Below, piece after piece: positions 1-6,544 of a stretch of 7,866 bases of DNA; the first letter of the stretch is position 1, and each line of letters begins with the position of its first letter. A program made the translations under genes and the position numbers. The DNA comes from an uncultured Eubacteriales bacterium (lineage in GTDB: Bacteria; Bacillota; Clostridia; Lachnospirales; Anaerotignaceae), in NCBI GenBank assembly GCA_934256695.1, contig CAKQPE010000090.1, forward strand, positions 1 to 7,866, read 5' to 3'. Under the pieces are notes generated by a model. It had not been told where the DNA came from and made no database searches. It saw only the letters and a list, made by a program, of their open reading frames with translations.

Positions 1-96
1 CGTTTTGATAAAAGTTTTACTCGATTTTTTTCAAAAAATCGTGGGGTATTGGGGCAACGCCACAAGGTCTTTCAGTTCGATAAATTTTTATTTATC
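1..96 (-). repeat. Structured intergenic repeat, left copy
   Basis: Read on the minus strand this has the same order of parts as the copy at 7771-7859. First comes an AT-only hairpin (arms 79-85 and 90-96, loop TTTT), then AAAGACCTT, then a G/C hairpin (49-55 with 59-65, loop AAC on the plus strand, one G-A mismatch), then AATACCCC. Next is a long-armed hairpin (CGATTTTTT 22-30 with AAAAAATCG 33-41, 2-4 nt loop), and last an 18-base tail at 1-18 identical to 7842-7859 on the other strand. It sits directly after lysR; the AT hairpin overlaps the lysR stop codon. No clean T-tract follows the stems, so a terminator role is only possible. The element may extend beyond position 1. The family name is not known to me. 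Confidence 0.75.
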
Positions 97-958
97 AATC
101 TTTTCTGAACTTAATATACTCCATAAATTTCTTTACCGCTGCCGAGGCTGTATTTTTGTCCTTTAACGCAAGCACTATCTCTCTGTAGGCTTCCTCCTTT
201 AGTTCCCGTATTGCTATTTTATACGGCACCCTGTGAAGAATAAGCTCAGGCAATATACTTACTCCAAGTCCGTTTTCAACCATTGACATTATGGAATAAT
301 CATCAAAGGTTTTAAAATGTATTTTGGGAGTTACATTATATTTCTTAAATATCTCTACTATTTCATCTTTTCCGTTTTCCAAAAGCATAAAATAATCCTT
401 CGATAGCTCCTGTATTGATATTTTTTCATTTTCTGCCATCGGGTGATTTTCCGGTATTACTGCAAGCAGCCTGTCTTTTTCAAGAAAAATTGTATCCAGT
501 TCACCTTTTATGGGAGCAGTAAGAAACCCACAGTCAACACGACCTTGTATAAGCCACTGCTCAACATCATCATATCCACCAACAAGTATTTCATAGTCTA
601 TATTGGGATAATCATTCCTAAACCGTTTTATAATCTTTGGCAGCCAGTGTGTTGCTATGCTTGAGAAAGCCCCTATTCTTATAAGACCGCTTTCTATTCC
701 GTGCAGTTCATCAATCCTATCATTTAATTCTATATAGTCATCACATATCTTTCTTATGTATGGCACAAGTCTTATTCCGTCAGATGTAAGCTTTACTCCG
801 GAATGTCCTCTCTCCATAAGGATTACGTTCCATTCTTTTTCTATGTCATTAATCATTCGGCTTATTCCCGACTGCGAATAATCAAGTGCCTTTGCCGCCT
901 CTGTAAAACTTCCGTATTCAACTGTTTTCAAAAAAGCCATATATTTTTGTATGCTCAT
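95..958 (-). CDS. LysR-family transcriptional regulator
   Basis: This is a DNA-binding regulator that probably controls the divergent exporter gene and itself. The 287-residue length is normal for the family. The N-terminal winged helix-turn-helix is clear at residues 2-62, with the family pattern GSFTEAAKALDYSQSGIS at 16-33 followed by IEKEWNVILMER and the wing. Residues 90-285 fit the periplasmic-binding-protein-like effector domain, starting GLIRIGAFSS and including the late motif ENGLGVSILPEL. The start at 958 is preceded by a modest ribosome site, GAGGCGA, at 966-972, 8 nt upstream. The gene is divergent from the EamA transporter with 148 bp between start codons, the usual layout for a LysR protein and its target. 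The effector cannot be deduced. The family call is secure; the target is inferred from position. Confidence 0.95.
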   Translation of the reverse strand: MSIQKYMAFLKTVEYGSFTEAAKALDYSQSGISRMINDIEKEWNVILMERGHSGVKLTSDGIRLVPYIRKICDDYIELNDRIDELHGIESGLIRIGAFSSIATHWLPKIIKRFRNDYPNIDYEILVGGYDDVEQWLIQGRVDCGFLTAPIKGELDTIFLEKDRLLAVIPENHPMAENEKISIQELSKDYFMLLENGKDEIVEIFKKYNVTPKIHFKTFDDYSIMSMVENGLGVSILPELILHRVPYKIAIRELKEEAYREIVLALKDKNTASAAVKKFMEYIKFRKD

Positions 959-993
959 CTTTTAATCGCCTCAATCAATCTGGTTTTGTAATA

Positions 994-1006
994 TTGTTTA
1001 TGACAA
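994..1006. promoter_or_regulatory. Candidate LysR-type operator (T-N11-A dyad)
   Basis: TTGT-N5-ACAA is a perfect 4+4 dyad that fits the T-N11-A box recognised by many LysR-family regulators. It lies between the divergent lysR and exporter genes, 36 bp upstream of the lysR start codon, where autoregulation would be expected. The surroundings are very AT-rich, so a chance dyad is possible. Confidence 0.4.
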
Positions 1007-1034
1007 ATATTCGCTTTTGTAATTTATTTTAATA

Positions 1035-1043
1035 TGTTATATT
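1035..1043 (+). promoter_or_regulatory. Possible extended -10 for the exporter gene
   Basis: TG-T-TATATT is an extended -10 element 64 bp upstream of the exporter start codon. No good -35 lies at the right distance (TTTTGT at 1015-1020 with a 17-bp spacer is poor). This would suit a promoter that needs an activator. The call is weak because the whole region is AT-rich. Confidence 0.35.
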
Positions 1044-1096
1044 TCTTTTGTAAAATATTATTTAATGCTTATATGCAAAGTAACGTTATTTTTTAC

Positions 1097-1101
1097 GGAG
1101 G
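1097..1101 (+). promoter_or_regulatory. Ribosome binding site deciding the exporter start
   Basis: GGAGG lies 5 nt before the ATG at 1107. An in-frame ATG at 1065 would add 14 residues but has no ribosome site, and the added peptide would be translated across this site, so 1107 is preferred. Confidence 0.85.
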
Positions 1102-1106
1102 ATAAA

Positions 1107-2030
1107 ATGGAAACACATAAATCTTATTTAAAATTTTTAATTTCACTCGTGCTTTTCGGCTCAAACGGAATAGTGGCAAGCTTTATTTCCCTTAAAAGCT
1201 TTGACATAGTTCTTCTGCGTACTTTTATAGGCAGTATTTTTATTATATCTGTTTTTCTGATTGGCAAAAATAAGTTTATTTTCTATAAACATAAAAAAGA
1301 CTCACTCTTTGTTTTTATTTCAGGCGTTGCCTTGGGTATGAGCTGGATATTCCTCTATGAATCATATAACCTTTCCGGCATAGGCATGGCAACTCTCATT
1401 TATTACTGCGGACCTGTTTTTGTCATACTTGTTTCGCCTTTTGTTTTCAAAGAAAAATTTACTAACAATAAGTTAATCGGTATATTTTGGGTTTTAATCG
1501 GCATGGTTTTGATTAATTTTAAGGCTTTCTCGAAAAACGGTCTTTCAAAAGGCTCTTTTCTCGCATTTATTTCGGCTTTATTCTTTGCTGCTATGACAAT
1601 ATCAAACAAAAAATCAAATGCTGTTGTCGGCTTTGAATGTTCATGCTTACAGCTTGTTTCGGCCTTTGCCGTTACCGCCGTATATTGTTTTTGCAAACAT
1701 GGTATTTACTTATCGGTTAAAACTTCCGATATTCTTCCATTACTGTTTATAGGTGTTATAAATACAGGTGTAGGCTGTTGGTTTTATTTTTCTTCAATGC
1801 ACGATATACCTTCACAGACTCTTTCCGTGCTGGGATATATAGAGCCTCTGTCAGCAGTTTTGTTTTCAGCTTTTGTCATTCACGAAAGCCTTTCTGCCCT
1901 TCAGATTGCAGGAGGGCTGCTTATTCTTTGCGGTTCGGCATTTACCGTTCTTTCCGAATCCAAGCCTTCTATACGATTTAAAACCGTTAAAGTACCGTAT
2001 TTAAGCTTTTCTCACAGCCCATTAAAATAA
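1107..2030 (+). CDS. EamA/DMT-superfamily membrane transporter
   Basis: This is a probable inner-membrane exporter of small metabolites. From the start at 1107 it has 307 residues, typical for the ten-helix EamA branch of the drug/metabolite transporter superfamily. Hydrophobic segments lie near residues 8-26, 33-53, 67-84, 92-114, 122-138, 150-166, 178-196, 209-228, 238-257 and 264-283, making two five-helix EamA repeats. The second repeat ends with the characteristic GYIEPLSAVLFSAFVIHE (243-260) and a final helix after it. A conserved-looking Arg (R38, LLRTF) begins helix 2, as is common in the family. The roughly 23-residue polar C-terminal tail is probably cytoplasmic. The gene is divergent from lysR and probably controlled by it. 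The family call is strong; the substrate cannot be read from sequence. Confidence 0.93.
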   Translation: METHKSYLKFLISLVLFGSNGIVASFISLKSFDIVLLRTFIGSIFIISVFLIGKNKFIFYKHKKDSLFVFISGVALGMSWIFLYESYNLSGIGMATLIYYCGPVFVILVSPFVFKEKFTNNKLIGIFWVLIGMVLINFKAFSKNGLSKGSFLAFISALFFAAMTISNKKSNAVVGFECSCLQLVSAFAVTAVYCFCKHGIYLSVKTSDILPLLFIGVINTGVGCWFYFSSMHDIPSQTLSVLGYIEPLSAVLFSAFVIHESLSALQIAGGLLILCGSAFTVLSESKPSIRFKTVKVPYLSFSHSPLK

Positions 2031-2063
2031 ATGTTGCAAAATAAATTAATACGGCGTATACTA

Positions 2064-2095
2064 AAAAGCCTTGGAGAAAAACATCTACGGCTTTT
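2064..2095 (+). terminator. Terminator-like hairpin after the exporter gene
   Basis: Arms AAAAGCC (2064-2070) and GGCTTTT (2089-2095) pair perfectly. After one mismatch, TGGA/TCTA (2072-2075 with 2084-2087) extends the stem, leaving an 8-nt loop. The T run is inside the 3' arm, so it works only as a compact terminator. It begins 33 bp after the exporter stop. Confidence 0.55.
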
Positions 2096-2106
2096 CATAT
2101 GAAAAT

Positions 2107-2137
2107 AACCCCTGAATATCTCAAATACTCAGGGGTT
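2107..2137. terminator. Bidirectional terminator between convergent genes
   Basis: AACCCCTGA (2107-2115) pairs perfectly with TCAGGGGTT (2129-2137) around a 13-nt loop. On the plus strand TTCC follows the stem; on the minus strand ATTTTC follows. It can therefore stop transcripts from both the exporter gene and the protease gene, which converge here. Confidence 0.75.
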
Positions 2138-2165
2138 TTCCACTTTTATATATATTTTTTCAGTG

Positions 2166-2209
2166 TTTATCAACCGATTTAAGCTTTTTTTACACTTTCG
2201 GTTGATAAA
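2166..2209. terminator. Twelve-bp hairpin after the protease gene
   Basis: TTTATCAACCGA (2166-2177) pairs perfectly with TCGGTTGATAAA (2198-2209) around a 20-nt loop. On the plus strand it is followed by AATTTATTTTT; on the minus strand it lies 2 nt after the protease stop but is followed by an A-rich stretch. It may be a plus-strand terminator or a 3'-end stabilising structure for the protease mRNA. Confidence 0.5.
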
Positions 2210-2211
2210 AT

Positions 2212-4656
2212 TTATTTTTCATCTTTCTTTTCTTCGGATTCTTCTTTTTCTTCTTCCGGTTCATCAAATGATTTTACATAGTATTCTTTTAATTTTTCAT
2301 ATACCTTTGCATGAACACTGTCTTTTGTATATTCGCCGTTTTGTTCCAGTTTTCCGGCTGGTACGGAAAGCATAACCTCTATACCGTCATCAATATTTTC
2401 TACGGAATAAATATGGAACTTTCCCTCTTTTACGGCTTCAACCACTTCGTCATTAAGCATAAGGTCTTTTACGTTTGATACAGGAATCATCACGCCCTGT
2501 GTTCCCGTTAAACCTCTCCTTGTGCAAAGGTCAAAAAACGCCTCTGTTTTCTCGTTTACTCCACCTATTGCCTGAATATCTCCAAACTGGTTTACAGAGC
2601 CTGTAACGGCAATCTGCTGGTTTATGGCTATACCCGAAAGACTTGAGAGTATACAGTAAAGCTCTGTGCTTGATGCACTGTCTCCGTCTATTCCGCCGTA
2701 GTTCTGCTCAAAACATACCCTGCATGATAAAGAGATAGGGAAATCCTGTGCATATTTGTTCCCTATGTATCCTGCAATAATATTCATGCCTTTTGTATGT
2801 GTGTTTCCGCTCATTTCGGACTCTTTTTCGATATTTATAATACCGCTTTTACCCATATAGGATACAGCCGTTATTCTGCTTACGTTTCCGAATGAATATC
2901 CTCCCATGTCCAACACAGCAAGACCGTTTATCTGCCCTACTCGCTTTCCTTCGGTATCAATCATTATTACACCGTCATCAATCATTTCGGAAAGTTTTTC
3001 TTCATAAAGCATAAGACGTTTCTTTTTTTCGTCAATGGCTTTTTTTACATATCTTTCATCAACCTTTTCTTCTCCGTCAATTTTGGCCCACGCATCTGCT
3101 TCACAAAGAACTTCGCATATTTTGCTGAATTTAGTGGAAAGTTTATTGCTCTTATCAGCCATTCTTGAAGAATATTCTATTATTCTTGCAACTGCAACAG
3201 ATGTAAAAGGCATAAGCTTTTCTTTTTCTGTATACGACTTTATAAATTTTGCCGTATTCATTATGCTTTCATGATTTCTTTCCATCTCATAGTCAAAATC
3301 GGCAAGTATTTTAAAATATTTTCCAAAATCATCTTCGTATTCGCTTAATATATCAAAATAATAGCTGCTTCCCACAAGTATTACTTTTATATCTGCTTTT
3401 ATAGGCTCCGGTGTAAGTGTAGGTATAGGCACAGCCTGAAACTGTTCCCTTAAACTGTCTATTTTTATTTCTCCCGTTCTCATGACCCTTCTTATGGATT
3501 CCCATGCCTGAAAATTCGACAACACATCTCTTGCCTGCAAAATAAGGTATCCGCCGTTTGCTTTATGAAAAAGTCCCGGCTTTATTTTCATAAAGTCTGT
3601 TGTAAGGTTTCCGAACTCATTGTCATATTCAACTTCTCCGGCAAGGCTTCCGCCTGTAGGCGAAAAATCAACAATAACAGGTGCGCCTTCATTCTTGGAA
3701 TTATCCGCAATAAGATTTACTTTATATTTAAGAAGTGTATCGTCCGCATTCTTTTTGCCTAAAAACGGCATAAGGCTTGCCGCCGGATCATCTTCATCAG
3801 GGCCATATGACGGTATAAATTTTGAAATGTTATCCAAAACATCTTCCTGCACATCGGCTATATATTTTATAACTTCTTCGTTTTCACCGTATTTTTCCTG
3901 CAAAGAATTTATATTATATCCTATGGCAAACATACCTGTCTTGTATTCAAGGTCATTTAATTCCTTACGGCAGGCCTTCTCTATTTCACGAATGTCTCTC
4001 ATAACAGTTGAGGCTTCCTTTGATATTTCACCTGTTGCAGAATTAATCTGGTCTTTTTCCTCACTGCTTAAAGAATCATATTTTTCCTCACTTACTTCTT
4101 CCCCATTTATAACAGGCATAAAAAATACACCTGTACTTGAGGTTTTAACACTGAATCCATGCTGTGATGCTATGCTTTCCATTTCTCTTGTAAGAAGGTT
4201 TCTTCTCTCATCATAGCTTCTTATTATTTCATTTTTCTGTTCTTCGTACTCATCTGAAGAAAAAACTCTGTTAAGCTCGGAATTAAAAAATTCCGCAAGT
4301 TCATTCATATCGTCACGGAACTGTCTGCCTTCTCCGGCTTTAAATCTCAATGCCTTCGGACTTCTCGGCTCATCGAAATTATAAACATAGCAGTAATCAT
4401 CCGGCCTTGGTCTGTCTTTTGCAGCATTTTCGGCACAGATTTTGGCATATGATGTTTTTCCCAATCCGGCAGAACCGCACATATATATGTTATATCCGGC
4501 GGCTCTTATTTTAAGACCAAGCTCCATTGCCTTTTCCGCACGTTTCTGTCCTATTATTCCCTCAGAAGGCTCTATATCGTCTGTAGTTGAAAATTTAAGT
4601 TCTTCTGCCGTACATTTATTATTAAGTTCGTAATATTCAAGCTCTTTTATACTCAT
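2212..4656 (-). CDS. AAA+/Lon-type serine protease, LonC/LonB-like (COG1067 type)
   Basis: This is a probable cytoplasmic Lon-related peptidase of 814 residues. The N-terminal AAA+ part has Walker A GSAGLGKT at 61-68. A long charged helical insertion, probably a coiled-coil arm, spans about 115-285. The usual Walker B place, at 368-380, reads GGYLILQARDVL: Gln-Ala stands where many Lon proteins have Asp-Glu. The C-terminal peptidase domain (about 560-770) has the catalytic serine in GDSAS (Ser660) and the lysine in GGVNEKTEAF (Lys703). Their 43-residue spacing equals that of E. coli Lon Ser679/Lys722. No transmembrane segment is visible, unlike archaeal LonB. The tail (798-814) is almost all Glu and Lys. 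The start at 4656 is set by AGGAGG at 4665-4670; the frame stays open up to an ATG at 4761, but that stretch is intergenic repeat. Substrates are unknown. Confidence 0.92.
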   Translation of the reverse strand: MSIKELEYYELNNKCTAEELKFSTTDDIEPSEGIIGQKRAEKAMELGLKIRAAGYNIYMCGSAGLGKTSYAKICAENAAKDRPRPDDYCYVYNFDEPRSPKALRFKAGEGRQFRDDMNELAEFFNSELNRVFSSDEYEEQKNEIIRSYDERRNLLTREMESIASQHGFSVKTSSTGVFFMPVINGEEVSEEKYDSLSSEEKDQINSATGEISKEASTVMRDIREIEKACRKELNDLEYKTGMFAIGYNINSLQEKYGENEEVIKYIADVQEDVLDNISKFIPSYGPDEDDPAASLMPFLGKKNADDTLLKYKVNLIADNSKNEGAPVIVDFSPTGGSLAGEVEYDNEFGNLTTDFMKIKPGLFHKANGGYLILQARDVLSNFQAWESIRRVMRTGEIKIDSLREQFQAVPIPTLTPEPIKADIKVILVGSSYYFDILSEYEDDFGKYFKILADFDYEMERNHESIMNTAKFIKSYTEKEKLMPFTSVAVARIIEYSSRMADKSNKLSTKFSKICEVLCEADAWAKIDGEEKVDERYVKKAIDEKKKRLMLYEEKLSEMIDDGVIMIDTEGKRVGQINGLAVLDMGGYSFGNVSRITAVSYMGKSGIINIEKESEMSGNTHTKGMNIIAGYIGNKYAQDFPISLSCRVCFEQNYGGIDGDSASSTELYCILSSLSGIAINQQIAVTGSVNQFGDIQAIGGVNEKTEAFFDLCTRRGLTGTQGVMIPVSNVKDLMLNDEVVEAVKEGKFHIYSVENIDDGIEVMLSVPAGKLEQNGEYTKDSVHAKVYEKLKEYYVKSFDEPEEEKEESEEKKDEK

Positions 4657-4664
4657 CTCATATC

Positions 4665-4670
4665 CCTCCT
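4665..4670 (-). promoter_or_regulatory. Ribosome binding site deciding the protease start
   Basis: AGGAGG on the minus strand lies 8 nt before the ATG at 4656. The upstream in-frame ATG at 4761 has no ribosome site and lies in the hairpin mosaic, so translation most likely begins at 4656. Confidence 0.9.
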
Positions 4671-4686
4671 TTTTAAACCCTGTCTC

Positions 4687-4900
4687 AAAGACCTTGGGGG
4701 GGTCCCCCAAAATACCCCGACCAACTTTCTTGTTCAGGAAATTTCCTTTGGAAATCGGCATGGTCAGAATTTTTGCTACGCAAAAACGACTTCGTCGCCC
4801 TGTTTCTTCGGGTTCTCTAACCGCCGCATCTATCTTTGCGGTTCCTTAAAAGTTTAGGTCAAGCCTTTTTAAAGGCTTGCAGGTGCGGACAGAGTCCACG
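4687..4900 (+). repeat. Mosaic of small hairpins between rimI and the protease gene
   Basis: Nearly the whole 247-bp gap is made of short dyads. In order they are: TTGGGGG/CCCCCAA (4694-4710, loop GGT); GACCA/TGGTC (4719-4765), enclosing ATTTCC/GGAAAT (4741-4755, loop TTT); TTTTTGC/GCAAAAA (4770-4786, loop TAC); CGAC/GTCG (4787-4797, loop TTC); GGTT/AACC (4811-4822); AACCGC/GCGGTT (4819-4843); CAAGCCTTT/AAAGGCTTG (4860-4879); and GGAC/GTCC (4887-4897, loop AGA). The first 13 bases, AAAGACCTTGGGG, match the end repeat at 7789-7801, and AATACCCC at 4711-4718 is shared with the left copy. It appears to be a composite of intergenic repeat modules. It would be transcribed as an RNA spacer if the operon runs into the protease gene. 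I see no convincing promoter in it. Confidence 0.8.
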
Positions 4901-4903
4901 GTT

Positions 4904-5374
4904 TTATATTGTTTCCTCGTAGTTTTCGTAGTTTTCAAAATATTTCCACATTACTATTGCGTCTTCGTTTGTGTCTTTATAATAATTTTTTCTGAACCCT
5001 TCCGGTTTAAATCCGTAGTTTGAATATAACTTCTGTGCCGGATAGTTGCTTATTTTTACCTCAAGAGTAATACCTATCATTTCACGTTCTTCGGCAACTT
5101 TTATCAATGCCTCTATAAGCATTGAACCTACATGACGGTTTCTGTATTCTTCCGATACGGCAACATTTGTTATCTGACCTTCCGTAACCACATGCCACAT
5201 TCCTGCATATCCGATTATTTTTTCGCCGTCTTTTGCAACGAAATATACAGCAAGCTTGTTTTCGTTCATTTCTCTTTCAAAATCAGCTCTTGTCCAAGCT
5301 ATGGCAAAACATTCTTCCTCAACTTTAAGCACACCGTCTATATCGGCACTTGTCATAGGTACAACTTCTATCAT
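4904..5374 (-). CDS. rimI: Ribosomal-protein-alanine N-acetyltransferase RimI
   Basis: This is a GNAT-fold enzyme of 156 residues that transfers acetyl from acetyl-CoA to the N-terminal amino group of proteins, classically Ala1 of ribosomal protein S18. Visible features are the entry VPMTSADIDGVLKVEEECF (5-23), the central strand ITNVAVSEEYRNRHVGSML (68-86) holding the acetyl-CoA loop, and the RimI signature LEVKISNYPAQKLYSNYGF (104-122). Glu105 and Tyr117 are at the positions expected for the catalytic pair, followed by KNYYKDTNEDAIVMWK. The CoA loop has His81 where the Q/RxxGxG/A motif usually has Gly. The ATG overlaps the tsaB stop (ATGA), with GGAGG 10 nt upstream inside tsaB. The genomic link with tsaB/tsaE is common in Firmicutes, and the true substrate in such clusters is less certain than the fold. 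Confidence 0.92.
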   Translation of the reverse strand: MIEVVPMTSADIDGVLKVEEECFAIAWTRADFEREMNENKLAVYFVAKDGEKIIGYAGMWHVVTEGQITNVAVSEEYRNRHVGSMLIEALIKVAEEREMIGITLEVKISNYPAQKLYSNYGFKPEGFRKNYYKDTNEDAIVMWKYFENYENYEETI

Positions 5375-6087
5375 TCTTTTCCTTCCTCCATAGCTTTTTT
5401 CTTTTCTTCCAGTTCTCTTTCTGCCTGAGATTTTCTGAGATAAAACGGTGCAAAATCATCACACTTAACAGCCTTGCCTTCATTTGCATAATTAAAAGCC
5501 AACGCTGCCACAGTTGATGCTTTCTGCATATTACTGTGCTGCGGTGCAATAATAAAGTTTTCGTGTCCTTCTATTTTTTCTCTGTATACAGGTACTCCGT
5601 CGCCTAAGAAAACAACCTTTCTTCCGCTTTCTTCCGCAATAGAGATAACCTCATCTATGCTTCTTGTATCCTGTTTGTGAATTTCTGTAAGCTTTCCGTC
5701 TTTAAATTCGTAAAATGCGTTATATACCTGTGACCGTCTTGCGTCCATTATAGGGCATATTATTTTATCTGTCTCAAATATATTGTATGCAAGAGCCTCC
5801 AGTGTAGGAACACCTATAATCTTTATTTTCAGTCCATGAGCCAGTCCTTTTGCGGCAGCTGCACCTATTCTCAGCCCTGTAAAAGAACCGGGACCCTGTG
5901 TGCAGGCAATATAATCAAGTGTTTTTATATCGAAACCCGATGTTTTTACTATTTCATCTATAGATGGCATAAGCGTTTGTGAATGTGTCATTTTAAAATT
6001 AAGAAAATATTCGGCTATTATTTTTTCCTCATCTGCTATTGCAGCCGAAACAGCATTGCCCGATGAATCTATGGCAAGAATTTTCAT
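5371..6087 (-). CDS. tsaB: tRNA t6A biosynthesis protein TsaB
   Basis: This is the non-catalytic, TsaD-like partner (formerly YeaZ) in the complex that transfers the threonylcarbamoyl group to A37 of ANN-decoding tRNAs. The 238-residue length is normal. It starts with MKILAIDSSG, the actin/HSP70-like phosphate-binding strand. It carries the family signature GPGSFTGLRIG at residues 65-75 and the DARRSQVYNAFY motif at 116-126. It lacks the HxxxH metal motif of TsaD, as expected for TsaB. The start codon overlaps the tsaE stop as ATGA, and its ribosome site GGAGGT (6096-6101) is formed by the last codons of tsaE, suggesting translational coupling. TsaB scaffolds TsaD and TsaE; tsaD itself is not within this window. 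Confidence 0.97.
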   Translation of the reverse strand: MKILAIDSSGNAVSAAIADEEKIIAEYFLNFKMTHSQTLMPSIDEIVKTSGFDIKTLDYIACTQGPGSFTGLRIGAAAAKGLAHGLKIKIIGVPTLEALAYNIFETDKIICPIMDARRSQVYNAFYEFKDGKLTEIHKQDTRSIDEVISIAEESGRKVVFLGDGVPVYREKIEGHENFIIAPQHSNMQKASTVAALAFNYANEGKAVKCDDFAPFYLRKSQAERELEEKKKAMEEGKE

Positions 6088-6515
6088 TTTTTATTACCTC
6101 CGACAGTTATTTTTCTGTATTCAAAACCTTTTTCAATGTCTTTTTCTATTTTTATCCATACTGCTTCTTTGGGTATCAGTTCATCTATAAGCTTTGCCCA
6201 CTCAACAAGACATACTCCGTCACCGAAAAAGTAATCCTCGTATCCCGTGTCGTCCATTTCTTCAAGACTTCCTATTCTGTATACATCAAAATGATACAGT
6301 TTAAGCCTTCCTTCATACTCGTTTATTATTGTAAACGTAGGACTTGTTATATACTCATCTTCAACACCAAGTCCTTTTGCAAATCCCTGTGTAAAAATTG
6401 TTTTACCTACACCCAAATCTCCGTCAAGGCAGTATATATCTCCCGATTTCGCATTTTTTCCAAGTTCAAAACCAAACTGTTTTGTTTCTTCAGGGGTAAA
6501 TGTTTCCTTAACCAT
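6084..6515 (-). CDS. tsaE: tRNA t6A biosynthesis ATPase TsaE
   Basis: This is a small P-loop ATPase (formerly YjeE) that binds the TsaB-TsaD complex and is needed for repeated cycles of t6A formation. The 143-residue length is typical. Walker A is GDLGVGKT at 32-39. It is followed by the conserved SPTFTIINEY (58-67) and LYHFDVYR (73-80), whose Asp is the Walker B-like acid. The C-terminal segment GYEDYFFGDGVCLVEWAKLI (91-110) includes the conserved Trp106. The start at 6515 has GGGAG at 6524-6528, 7 nt upstream. The gene lies 29 bp after the propeller-like gene and overlaps tsaB by 4 nt, so it is almost surely co-transcribed with both. Confidence 0.97.
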   Translation of the reverse strand: MVKETFTPEETKQFGFELGKNAKSGDIYCLDGDLGVGKTIFTQGFAKGLGVEDEYITSPTFTIINEYEGRLKLYHFDVYRIGSLEEMDDTGYEDYFFGDGVCLVEWAKLIDELIPKEAVWIKIEKDIEKGFEYRKITVGGNKK

Positions 6516-6544
6516 TTATTTTTCTCCCTTCCCAAATATATTTA

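Larger units (their letters stand above)
984..1053 (+). promoter_or_regulatory. Three TTTTGTAA boxes at exact 31-bp spacing
   Basis: The octamer TTTTGTAA occurs at 984-991, 1015-1022 and 1046-1053, with start-to-start distances of 31 and 31 bp, close to three turns of B-DNA. All three lie in the lysR/exporter control region and would face the same side of the helix. LysR-family proteins often contact two sites about 30 bp apart, so these may be repeated contacts for the regulator or another protein. The octamer is AT-rich, which weakens the case. Confidence 0.45.

Noticed and set aside
1403..1696. A 97-codon minus-strand frame inside the exporter gene
   Set aside because: It overlaps clear transmembrane coding on the plus strand and shows no family features or ribosome site.
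3620..4216. A 198-codon open frame on the plus strand inside the protease gene
   Set aside because: It lies fully antisense to a strongly conserved protease region, has no ribosome site, and its Ser/Phe-rich composition is the mirror of Glu/Lys-rich coding on the other strand.
4857..4862. TTGACC on the minus strand as a -35 for the protease gene
   Set aside because: No acceptable -10 lies 16-19 bp downstream, and the hexamer is part of a hairpin flank.
4687..4900. CRISPR array or tandem repeat array
   Set aside because: The hairpins differ in sequence and length, and no regular repeat-spacer unit is present.
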